Origin: Nigrospora sphaerica
Lineage: Eukaryota; Ascomycota; Sordariomycetes; Amphisphaeriales; Apiosporaceae
Length of the DNA stretch: 64,000 nucleotides
Reading direction: 5' to 3'
Assembly (NCBI GenBank): GCA_018287875.1
Contig: JAGVVL010000025.1
Span: forward strand, 1,674,001-1,738,000
Shown: positions 9,824 through 20,229 of the stretch, piece after piece
How the letters are laid out: each line of letters starts with the position of its first letter
How positions within the stretch are numbered: the stretch's first letter is position 1
Notes under the pieces: generated by a model
Database searches by the model: none
Told to the model about the DNA's origin: nothing
The model's input: the letters and a program-made list of their open reading frames with translations, nothing else
Position numbers and translations under genes: made by a program

Positions 9824-12800
9824 GCAGCTAGGGGGAGAGGCATCCCCGCGCCAATCGGGAGGAAGCTTCTCTCTTAGCTCATCAGCAGGCACACATCTCT
9901 GTCCCCAGAATGAGCATCTAGATCTGGGGAAGGGGTCTTCTATACTTGACTGACCATCCTACGAGCCCCAGTTCTCCTGGTTCTACTGTGTGCTACACTA
10001 CCTACCAACCCAGTGAGAGGCAATGGTACGGACGGGCGGGGAACGTTGATCAGCAGGTCGTGTCCCGTATTAATTCAGTTGTACCTGTCTACCTTACCCA
10101 AAGCGGAATCCCGTGCAAACCAGGTAACAATGTTTGTCCATGGGTTATGTGACCCGGCTAGTCTTCCAGAAAGATCTTGCTGTATAACTGTTGGTTATTC
10201 AGCGAGCCGTAGACACACTTCACTTTGGCAGCAGCCGCAGTTCACCGGCATCGTTCTCTCCCCCAAATCGCAGGGGAAATATTGGCGCAATCGTCTTCCC
10301 ACGAAGAGCAGTGCTGCCGCGGAAAGGAAGCAGCAAGCGACACCGTGACACAAAAGCCACGGAAAGCTGGGCAGCGAGCTGTCAGCTACGCAGCCGGGCT
10401 GTGACTGGCAGTGACCACGGGAGTGGAGCGGCCCAAGAGAATTCGGCCCGCCACGCAATGTTGATGGATGCGTTAGATCAGGTAGCACATGGATGGTAGT
10501 CAAAATTATGGAGCTCGATGGTTTTCCCGTTGACAGGTAGGTAAACGCCAATAGCGATAAAAGAAAAGAAAGCCAAAACTTACTGGGGAATTTCCTTGTG
10601 GATCGACGTGATCTCAAGAACTTCGTACCATCGTCAATGTTCTGGGCGATACGGATACCAGTCACGTCCAAGTGTGTTGCGGTTCAGTGAGGAACTCGGA
10701 AGTCAAGTTGTCAGCATAATATATACTTATGGTAGATGTAGAGCGGGTGCGTGAGAGGCAGAAAAATAAAAGAAAATCAATATGATGCGCTGGCTGGTCT
10801 GTGGGATGAGGGCCAGCTCCCAAATGCGGCCGGACGGGGACCAGTTGGCAATGGTTTGCCTCATTCCTCGGTGAAAAAAACCGTCACATGGCAACTATTT
10901 TCCTGATAAGCTGGGCTCGGGCTGACGGGCTGACGGGCTGTTATTGAGCCGATGATGACTACACTTTCTATAGCCAGCCATGAACTACGCTGACGCAGGT
11001 AAACCTGCGGCGGTCTCTGTCCATTTTTCCAAATTGAGATGCCGCGGCGTTACGACCGGGGATTCCACTTTGTAACCCGGAGACAGAGGCGTGGGTCCCC
11101 GGGCCATCTCATTGGGCGCCTGACAGGACCACGCCTGTCGGCCACGTTTCGACAAGTCATAGCGATCCTGCCTGGGGCGGAACGATCGCCTTACGAGTGC
11201 TATCATACCACACATCATGCGAAATCGCAGGATTGTGGCCTGCAAGTACCTGTACTTGGGCGAGAGTACGTACACGGCGACTTAATACGCCGTAGCCCAG
11301 TGGAGATGCTCAGATTTGGTCGTACATATCCAAGGTTGGATCCTATCGGGGTTCGTCCAGAGGCCGAGGAGCGCCGCTGGTCAGTCCGGGTTACAAATCA
11401 ACGATGCCGAAGTTTCGGCTCATTGACTCAGACGACGGAACTGCCTTCCCACTACTGAATCTCGGTAGCACGATGCTTTGCGTTCGGCTCCTATATCCAC
11501 GCGCCCGTTGAGGGTACCCGTACCTACCAACTCGTCTACTTCCTAGGTCCTTGGGTATCTGTTTACATCCAAGTACGGCCGCTCTGCTCGACCGTATCTC
11601 GGTCGAGTCACGCTTTTCACCCACCCGCACCCAGCAACACAGCGGCTGCCGTGTCCATGCTAGCCGGCTAGCCATGCTGCATACGGGTTGTGCGATGGGC
11701 ACGGCGCCCGTCAGCGACACAGCGAGGAGCCATTCGTCGCGCCGTCGGTTCTTGTCCCCGACTGGACGGGGCAGCATCACATCATGGGCGCATGCGCATG
11801 CGTGCCACGCTATCGTACGTTCGAGTAACGATTCTCCACGTTTCAGTATGGTAAGAGGTAGCAACCCCCCCCTCCCCAGGTCTCTGAACCCAGCTCCGCA
11901 CCGTGAGCGAGGCCGTCGGCGCCCTTCACGGGAGTTGCAGTGAGAATGGATGCCCTTTCAATCCCATGCAGATCGCGTCATGGGGTCGGCACTTCGCACG
12001 GACGCGCTACCGCCCGCACTGCATGACATCCCTGCGTCTATTGGCGCTCTCGCTGCAACTACCAACAACGGTGTGCCGGTGGATTAATAATTCCTATTCT
12101 CGTCATCCACGTCCAGCGCGGTGGGATGGATACCTATCGAACGAGGCCGTCCGGCCGCGGCCGTGTTTTCTCGCATCGTCGGGTTGTACCGCAGTACGGG
12201 TGTCTCACGAATTCGGCAGGATGTGACGGAGAGAAAGGTCCCGTCTCATGGTGGGTGGTATCGAGGCATGGCGAGGGCTTCGCAAAAACCCCTTGCCCTG
12301 TTTGTCTCCCTGTACCGCTATGTCCGAAAGTAGTCTCCGGATCTCCGGGACCCGGGGGCTTCAGCCTTGTTCGAAAGATTTCGTCGGGTGGATACAGAGA
12401 AAGAGAGAGACAGACACCCTTACTTGACCCTCGCGCCTCGGACACAATCGGACTTAGGCTCGAGACCGAGACGTCCATCAGTTATGTATAGTTGCAGCTA
12501 TCCATACAAGGTTCTGCTACTGTTAGCGCCATCCAGATCAGCCGGGCAGATAGATGATCGAGTCCCGGGTCAGGCGGCTCAGCTCGATACTCAACTATCT
12601 AGTCAGCAATGTGTGTGCTTGAGTAAGGACGTGCCTACACACCCCATGAGCCCAAGAGTGTGATAAAGTGAGTGCGCAGTGATGGATTGGTAGCCTGGGC
12701 ATGGAAGGGGTGGGAGCCTGAGCAGCAGCGGTCGCCAGCCACCAGCAGCTTCTTTCCTCTTTTCAAAATCTGCATGGCTTTTTCAAAGGGTGGAGCGCTG

Positions 12801-13789
12801 GAGTCTTGGTGATGGTCAACGACCCTGGTCACCCGCACTTCCCATTGGCGCCTGGGTTTATGCCGGGATGCAGCCCGTCAGATGTGGAGCGGCCTTGGGG
12901 CCAAGTGGGCGATGATGTCGCCGCGCAAGAGCTTCCTTTCCCTCTTTCCCTCTCTCCACTGCCTCATACCGCCCTACCGCTGAGTGCTGACCCGGCCCGC
13001 CAAGCGACGATGGTTGCGAGGGCTTCCCGTCCTCGTCCTCGCGCCGCCCCCGGAAGACTCGGACCTACCGTGGGTGTGTACCGGTACCAGCACCATCTGG
13101 GTGTGCCCCTTCCAGTACACACATACCGACACGCGCATACACTGGATGCTACCACCAGTGCTGTCCATGCTCACTACCTCCTCTCACACTAACCTCTCCC
13201 GAACCTCCGCTGTACCCGAAGCTGCATCATGGGTGCCATCCATGGTTTTTCGGGCCCCAAGTGGATTGCGGCTCCATTTCGAGCCTGCTCCTCCAGGCAG
13301 CCCGGCCGATGGACGACCGCATCGCCCGCCCAGCGGCTTCCAAGCCAATATACCTACAACCCGTCTTAGCTAAATGCCCACTCGCGCCCCGGCTTCCCAA
13401 GATGGCCCTCTGTCGCCGTCTCTCCATATTATGTCCTTCCCTCCCGTTCCTGCTCCTTCTCCCCCCTCAACTTGGCAGCTCGGCATCCTCGGTGTTTCGC
13501 ATCGCAGCATTGTCCCGCACCTATCAGATATATAAAGTCTACCTAAGACCCTCGGCGACTCGTAATCCTAGGCCGTGCTGAGATTACCTCTGTGTCTTTG
13601 CCCGCCGAAGTCTGCCTTGGAGCATTGGGCTGCGATCCTTTTCATCGAACCTTCGCAGCGCGCTACCGCCTTTCTACATAGGTTTGGTCGAGCCGTACCG
13701 AACGCAACTCGTCCTCGTTTCCACCCCGTACCTCGCTCCCCAGCCTCCAGACCTGCAGAAAGCACCTCGCCTCGTGACAAGACCGGAGC
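9824..13789. other. 4 kb gene-free region between the LACTB2-like gene and ytp1
   Basis: No open frame here shows a recognisable family, and the longest begin at TTG or CTG rather than ATG. A 29-codon coding-like stretch ending in a GTAAGT donor lies on the minus strand near 10580-10671 but is closed by a stop just upstream. The right end should contain the ytp1 promoter. Confidence 0.5.
13529..13537 (+). promoter_or_regulatory. TATA-like element upstream of ytp1
   Basis: The sequence TATATAAAG lies about 250 bp upstream of the ytp1 start codon in the sense orientation. This would leave a 5' leader of roughly 220 nt, which is normal for fungi. It is a motif match only. Confidence 0.35.
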
Positions 13790-15749
13790 ATGCCGTTGGC
13801 GACGACGCGAACGGCCCTGTCGCTTCTTGCGGCTGCCGCTGTCCTCAGCCTGGTCCCCGCCGTCGCGGCGCATGGGGGGGACCAGGAGAGCGGCGAGTCG
13901 GGCATGAACATGGACATGAAGGACGAGAAGCTGGGCTCATACCCGCCTACCTACTTTTCGCACCCCGAGCACCAGGGCGTAATGTATGCGCACATCGCGC
14001 TGATGTCGCTTGCCTGGGTCGTTATGCTACCAGTGGGTAAGTGCCAGGCGCCGTAACGACAGCACGCCATGTCGAGACCGTGCTGACACCGGACTTTTAG
14101 CCGTGATGTTCTCCATCTCCCGGTCACGATATGCGCTCCCCATCCAGTTTGTCTTCCTCGCAACCAACGCGGTCGGTGTCGTACTGGCCATAAGCTACAA
14201 TGCCAACACTCCCGATCTGTACCCGGGCAACGCACACCACAAAATCGGCTGGATCGCGACGTGGATCGTTTGCGCCCAGGTCTTTCTCAACATGGCTGGC
14301 CGCGTGGCTGGTGTCCTGGCCCCGGGAAAGGGGGAGCCGGAATACAGTAGCGAGGAGCAGCAAGCTTTCATTCCCATCTCGACCGAGAACATGGCAGAAC
14401 ACCAGCGAACAAACGAGGAGCTGTGCCCGCCAGGCTACCGCCACTCCAACGACAGTGGCCAGGGCACCGAGCCCAACACCGAGTCGCTGCGCAGCAATTC
14501 CATCTCGACCTCGGGCCAGCAGTCACCCCGCGAAATGCCAGAGCGTCGCCTGGAATACGATTACGATGATCTGGAATTCAAGGAATCTGAAATGGCGCCG
14601 CCCAAGGCCCAGTCTTCTTTTACGAAGGCCGTGGGCAGGATTTCCACACGGGGCTGGAAGGTGCTTCTCTTGGGCTACAACACCGTGGACAGGACGATTC
14701 TCATTCTTGGCTCCATTGCCCTCGCAACTGGTATCATCACGTGGGCGCGCTTCTTTGTGAGTTCGGCCGTCCTCAACCGGAACTGCGCAATTCACTAACG
14801 TCGGTCTGTAGGAGGGACACGAGGTCTTCAGCGGTCTTGCCCACTGGGTCAAGGGCGGCATATTCTTTTGGTACGGGCTTTTGACACTGGGCAGATGGTG
14901 CGGCAGCTTCGGAGAGCTTGGCTGGGTAGGTTACCACCCGGGAGAACCACGGGCGCCTGGACGGCGAAGCTAACAATAACGCAGGCGTGGAACGTCAGGC
15001 CGAAGAAATCCACGCAAAGATGGCGACCGACTGCCGAGTTTGTCGAGGGCGCTCTCATATTCACCTACGGATCGACCAACATCTTCTTGGAGCACCTGGG
15101 TAACGCCGGCGAGCCTATTAGCGCACAGGATCTGGAGCACATCTCTATCACGGTCCTCTTCATAGGCGGTGGTCTGTTGGCCATGCTGATCGAATCCACC
15201 AAGATTCGTGAGCTGCTCAACACCACGGTGACGGAAGCCACGCTGGAGCACCCAGACCATGCGTACAGCGCTGAGGAGCGCGAGGCGCTCCAGCCGCCCA
15301 AGCAGTACGAGTTCTCCGTCAACCCCATCCCGGCTCTGGTCATCCTGCTCCTCGGTATTATGATGAGCTCCCATACTCAGCAATCCATGACCTCCGGCAT
15401 GGTTCACAAGCAATGGGGCAATTTGCTGACAGGTGCTTCCTTTGCTCGTGGCTTCACTTACGTCCTGCTGTATCTCAAGCCTCCCCGATCGGTCCTGCCC
15501 TCGCGCCCTCCTACCGAGCTACTGACGGCTTTTGGCTTGATCTCGGGCGGCATTATTTTCTGCGCCAGCAGCAGCGACACCATTACCGGCATGATCCACT
15601 ATGACTTGGATGCCATGTTCTTCTACACGGTAACCATGGGCTTCGTCGGGCTGCTGATGGCCTGGGTCGTCATCGTCCTGGCACTGAAGGGTTGGGCCGT
15701 CCGCCGAGAAGTCGGCATGCCTCGCAACACTTGGAGCGCACGAGCGTAA
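13790..15749 (+). CDS. ytp1: Ytp1-family multi-pass membrane protein (DUF2427 + Ytp1 domains)
   Basis: Four exons (13790-14036, 14101-14756, 14812-14925, 14985-15749) encode 593 residues; introns are 64, 55 and 59 nt. A cleavable signal peptide is likely at the N-terminus (ALSLLAAAAVLSLVPAVAA). A histidine- and methionine-rich lumenal stretch (GMNMDMKDEK, YFSHPEHQGVMYAH) leads into the DUF2427 helices. A long polar loop of about 120 residues (PEYSSEEQQAFIPIS to ESEMAPPKAQ) then separates it from the C-terminal Ytp1 domain with several hydrophobic helices. Conserved histidines recur (HEVFSGLAHW, SSHTQQS, GMIHYDLDAMFF). The yeast relative is of unknown biochemical function and was noted for a resemblance to electron-transport membrane proteins. 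The histidine pattern would suit heme or metal binding, which is inference. Confidence 0.88.
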
Positions 15750-16358
15750 TGATCTGTCACGAAAAAAGAAGAAAACAAATGAATGTGCGTACGTGGCAAG
15801 GAATAGCCATTTTCCTGACTGGACCCGAGCGAGACCGGTGGCTCGACTCGATTTTGCACTTTGGATCGGGCGCTTTTGCATTGGGCGGTTCGCGATATAC
15901 CCCCCACATGACTCATGATGAGTTCCCTTGAACTTCTGGACTTTCGTTACGTCGATTATACCCATTAATGAAAGACATGGAAGACGGAGATACTCGAGAG
16001 ATAGAAGGAAGGCAGTGGAGGGAGGTTTATGTGCTGAGGTAGTAGTACCCAGGCTACTGGATATCTCGGAGACTAATATAGTAACGGAGAGCGAAAGATG
16101 GAGTTAAGAAACAGTACGGATGGAACGAGCGACGAGATATTACCTGCCGACTTTTAGACAATATACCCGTCAAGGCACCTTCTTGACAACACTTGCGAAG
16201 CTTATTCGTTTGCTGCATTGTAGGAGTGCCGTCCGTATCTTTGAATGCCCCGTTAGTACCGTAATCCAAAAGGCATCACCAGAAAAAGAAAGGGCGACTG
16301 ACAGACGTTAACAACAGCAAAAAAGTGTTCTTGCTGTAAAGCAGTGCAAAAGAGAAAC
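15750..16358. other. Spacer between ytp1 and tRNA-Ser
   Basis: Contains the ytp1 3' untranslated region. It is more AT-rich than neighbouring coding sequence. No gene or repeat is visible. Confidence 0.5.
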
Positions 16359-16460
16359 CGACACGAGCAGGGTTTGAACCTGCGCCTCCGAAGAGAATGG
16401 ATATCTGATTGCGCAGTAGCAATTCAAGTCCATCGCATTAGACCACTCTGCCATCGTGCC
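16359..16460 (-). tRNA. tRNA-Ser(UGA) with a 20-nt intron
   Basis: Read on the minus strand, the gene begins GGCACGA, which pairs with TCGTGTC before a discriminator G. The D arm (GCAGAGTGGTCTAATGC), a long class II variable arm (CTC-TTCG-GAG) and a T arm (GCAGG-TTCAAAC-CCTGC) are all present. The anticodon stem ATGGA/TCCAT encloses CT-TGA-A, giving anticodon UGA for serine UCA codons. About 20 nt are inserted after position 37, the canonical place for nuclear tRNA introns removed by the Sen endonuclease. The 3' CCA is not encoded, as expected in eukaryotes. Total 102 nt including intron. Confidence 0.92.
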
Positions 16461-16767
16461 TGTGATTGATGGGAGTTAGGTAGCTTATTGATAAATATCT
16501 AGTAAGCCAATGTTTTGCCTTTTAGTGCAAGCAAGGTCCTTGTGGGTACAATAGAACCCATTTTTTTCGACTGTTCATCTTATCCTCGAAGGAGCACCGC
16601 GAGAGAAACAAGTAGTTATCGGCGCCACTTAACTTTTCACGCTCGTTCATTGCTTCCTTAAGAGCCTTATTCCCCCGTCATCTTTCTCGCCTGCCAGAGC
16701 GTAGGAGGACAGACCCAGGGAAGAAAAAGTACATCCGAGCAGCTGGCTCCCCTGAGCACGCCAAAAC
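16461..16767. promoter_or_regulatory. Spacer between tRNA-Ser and rsa3
   Basis: 307 bp between divergent transcription units, holding the rsa3 promoter and leader. The tRNA uses internal A and B boxes and needs little here. Nothing else seen. Confidence 0.4.
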
Positions 16768-17091
16768 ATGTCAGCGAGCAAGAAGAGCGGCGGCAGCGAG
16801 GCGTTGCCCGAGTTCACGTCCTTCTACCTGCAGCAGGCGACGCAGGAGTTTGCCGAGGACCTCGACAGGGCGCGCACGGCCGACGACTTCAAGGGCGACG
16901 CGCTGCCTATGCTCATCAAGGCGCTGCAGCAGGGCACCGCCCTGTTCGCGCCCGCCGACCAGCGTCGTGTTGTCGCCAAGGCCGCCTCTGCCGCCGTCCA
17001 TGACAACGATGCCGACATGGCCGATGCTGCCACCGCCGGAAATAGCAGCAGCAGCAGCAGCGATGATGATGACGACGACGACAAGAAATGA
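16768..17091 (+). CDS. rsa3: Ribosome assembly protein 3 (Rsa3)
   Basis: A single exon encodes 107 residues. The core EFTSFYLQQATQEFAEDLD followed by FKGDALPMLIKALQQGTALF (about residues 16-60) is the Rsa3 domain. Rsa3 is a small nucleolar factor that joins early pre-60S particles with the DEAD-box helicase Dbp6. Family members are typically short and acidic, as here. The C-terminus is a low-complexity tail of serines followed by aspartates and two lysines, encoded by a (AGC)n then (GAT/GAC)n microsatellite at about 17044-17080, which could vary between strains. The start ATG has an A at -3 (AACATG). No intron is needed. Confidence 0.85.
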   Translation: MSASKKSGGSEALPEFTSFYLQQATQEFAEDLDRARTADDFKGDALPMLIKALQQGTALFAPADQRRVVAKAASAAVHDNDADMADAATAGNSSSSSSDDDDDDDKK

Positions 17092-18643
17092 GCAGCCGTT
17101 TTTTTTTCTGCCGAGTTGCTTCTGAAAACGGAACGGGGTTCTCAGACCAGATAAACACCCCCCCCCCCCGGGGGTGAGGGTTGTTCGGGGCCCGTTTCTT
17201 TACCCGCGGCCCGAGTGTCGTGACGGCCGCATCATGAGCAAAAGTTCCAGTGTCAACCGCCCATCCTCTTCGCTGGCACGGGGTGCTGGGGAACGTGTGA
17301 CCCAGTCAGGGCAAACATGAGCCAGGGTCTCCTGGAAACCCGCAAGGCCGGTCATCGTCATACGGCCTACAATCTGCGTTTGCCACACCCTCAACACCAG
17401 GACCGAATATGGGGTTTATCTGCACAGTCCCTCAAGAGCCAAGCTTCACGCGAGGGTTTACCTGTTTCGGTCGTCGTTTTGTTCCGGAGCAGGTTACAGC
17501 ACAGCCTAGGCAGATAGACGCAGAGGGGGCGGTGGCAGGGAGTAGGGAAAAAGACCGCCGCCTCTTTCCTACGCCGTTGCGAGCGCCGCTCCAGGGGAAG
17601 GCTATTTTACACGACGGGGCCAGGTGGGAGCGCGGGTTCCGGACGCGACTGGGAAACCGCCAGCAATTCTCGCAAAGCCGTCACTGGGGTGAGGACTCGA
17701 GCAGATAGATACACGACCAGACCCGGAGCGAAGATCAGGAGAAGAGAATCAACGATGCCTTCGGGCCTACCCATCCTGCCTCACCCCTCTCCCGATTTCT
17801 GTGAGGGCCATCGCAAAGCCCAAGGGGGCCAACACGGCATAACAGGAACAACGACACGCCGGCCATGCAATACTGACCACCTAGGTAATGTAAGCATAAA
17901 ACCCACGTGCACCGACAGGCCGGTCACTAGGAATGCGCCCCTCCTGCCAACTCAATTGGCGGCCCGAGGCCAAGCCCCTCGAGTGCCGAAGGGATGACGT
18001 ACGTCGACGACCGCGAGAAGGCCGCCGAGACGCGCACGACGAATGAAACCAGGTTCTACCAACCTGCCTACCTATCTCCTCGGCTAGGTACTTAAGCCGC
18101 CAGGGAGTACAGAAGATGGGGGGACAGGATCTTGACATACGTGCGAGCTCAAGAAGAACCACAGCAACCCTTCGCGGTGGCACAAGACGTCTTCTATCCC
18201 GTGTTCCCATGCCCGGTACTTTTCACACTTGTGTACGCCTCTCAAGTACGCGAACGACATCGAGCTGATAGCTTCCTTTCGACTATCGTGACGTTTGTGC
18301 TATCTGGTCCATCCCGGCCCGTGGCCCCCCCGAACAGCTTCAGTATGCGTGGTGGACTGCCGGGTCCCTTTCGCGAGCACTGAGCTACAGTCTTGAAAGA
18401 ACTCCATCCTGGTTTGCAGGAGTCAGAAAAAAAAAGGCCATTCGTTCAACCCCAACGCCGGTGCATGTCTCATGAGTATCATTGCAAGAACAAAGTAACA
18501 ATGCGCGTGAGCTGGTCCATCGTTAACCAGGCTCATCCCCTCCCTCCCCTTGGGAGACTCCCACGTATCGGTGCGCAGGGCGTGCCCGCGAGGACGCCTC
18601 CCCCACCCAGGAAGCCCTCCGTTCGCGGCTGGCCGCCGAAAAG
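17092..18643. other. Gene-free spacer between rsa3 and sds23 (convergent)
   Basis: About 1.5 kb between convergent stop codons. A pure C run directly followed by G run lies at about 17158-17173 in the rsa3 3' region. I see no conserved frame or RNA gene. Confidence 0.5.
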
Positions 18644-20229
18644 CTAGCGTCGGAGATCAACGCTCGACCGGGTCGCATCGAGGGACGGCCGCACCGAACT
18701 GCTCGAGCTCCTGCGCCTTCGGGCGCGCTGCTCGTTGGGGTCGGTCGGGTTGAGGCCCGAACTGCGGGCAAAGAGGTTCAGGATGTCGGTGAGGGTCACG
18801 ACGCCGGTCAGGCGGCCCGAGAGGTGGCCGCCCGAGAGTGAAGAAGCCGTCGGAACCTGGGTGAAGTGGGGCTGGTTGGTGTGCGTCGAGACGGAGCTGC
18901 TGCGGGACTCGGGCACCACAACGGTAGGGCCCAGCTGGGGCGTGGCGGGGGCCGAGGGCGACGGCGAGGCCGACTCGACCACCCACATCCGGTGCGATTT
19001 GGTGGCCACCAGCTTGGCCACCGTGTGCGCGAGCGTCGAGTACGGGGTGATGTAGAAGACGGGAAACGAGTCCTTGCCCTTCTCCATGCCGCGCTCGTTG
19101 AGGATCACCGAAACGAAGTGCAGGCAGCTATTCTCCAGCAACGGGAGGCTGGCGGCGTTGGTGAGCAGCCGGACATCGGCCGTCGAGATGTTGCCGACGA
19201 CATTGTAAGTGCTGTCCACCACCGCCACGCTGCTGAGGCCTTCGTTGTTCATCAGGGTGAGGGCGTCGCCTAGAGGGCTGTCGGCACTGCGCAGGACGTT
19301 AGACGCGGAAGGGGGGAATGCGGGGTGCACCTCAACTCACTTGACAGCAATGATCTGCTGAGAACCGACCCCTAGGTCCCGCATAAGCTTGGGGTAGAGC
19401 TCGTCAATGGTGCGGAAATTGATGCCCTCGTTCCAGAAGAACTCGGTCAGCTTGATCTGGCTGATCAACCCAATGATGTCGCCCGCGTTGTTGGCGACCA
19501 GGAAGCGGTGGATGCCGCTGCCAAAGACCTCGATGGCCTTGGCCAGGTCCTCGTCCGCCTGCAGGGTGACGAGCGACTCCTTGCGACAGATGGGCTGTAT
19601 GTCGCGAAGAGGGATGCTCTCGCGCGCCTGCGCCTTTTGCGCTATAGTGTTGTACAGCGAGACCTGCTCCTCGTTGGGGTGGGCAAGGCCGACGACGACG
19701 AGCAGGTAGGCGTTGAGGTCGTTGTAATCGAAGGTCGAGACGGCCGTCGCCGAGGACGCGTCCTCCCGAATGAGGACCACGTTGGTCGAGGTGTTCTTCA
19801 GTAGGGCCTGCGGCGGGGAGTTAGTGCCCGGTCCCCCGGGGAGGGGGGCATCGCGGCCGCCGGCTCGGTACGCACCATTGTAGCTTCCTCGACGCTCGTG
19901 TCCATCGTCACCCACTTCATGTCCTCGCGGGACACGAGCTCCGACACGGCCACATCGCGCCAGTCGCGGCCGGCGAACTTGGGGTTTTGGGCGCGGGGCG
20001 CGGGCGGGTGGTTGAGGAGGTCCTGGAGGGCGGCTTGGGTGAAGGAGGGGTGTCGCTGGGCGCGGGGCGAGGGCGGGAGGCCGCGCAGGTTCTCGGCGAA
20101 GCTCTGGCGATGGGCGTGGCCGTGGACCCGGGGAATGTTGGTGGCCGAGTTGTTCCGTGACGGGCCCGAGGGCGGCGAGATGCTCATCTCCTTGGAGTCA
20201 ACGGCCGAGCTGGCGTGGGACGGGTCCAT
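18644..20229 (-). CDS. sds23: CBS-domain protein Sds23 (Moc1/Sds23 family)
   Basis: Three exons (20229-19876, 19807-19341, 19286-18644) with introns of 68 and 54 nt encode 487 residues. After a disordered N-terminus rich in S, P, R and H, four CBS motifs follow: [18 protein letters not shown] and onward, the [16 protein letters not shown] to [15 protein letters not shown] region, [20 protein letters not shown] to ISTADVRLL, and [22 protein letters not shown] to [13 protein letters not shown]. The tail [15 protein letters not shown] is basic and serine-rich, probably phosphorylated. In fission yeast Sds23 inhibits PP2A-related phosphatases and links nutrient state to mitosis; in budding yeast it affects cell separation. 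The splice between exons 2 and 3 gives IIAVN-ADSPLG, matching the family. It is convergent with rsa3. Confidence 0.9.

Noticed and set aside
10195..10671. Minus-strand frame with a protein-like start (DVTGIRIAQNIDDGTKFLR) ending in a GTAAGT donor
   Set aside because: Begins at TTG, is closed by a stop a few codons upstream, and the remainder after the donor is not protein-like. Too short to support as an exon remnant.
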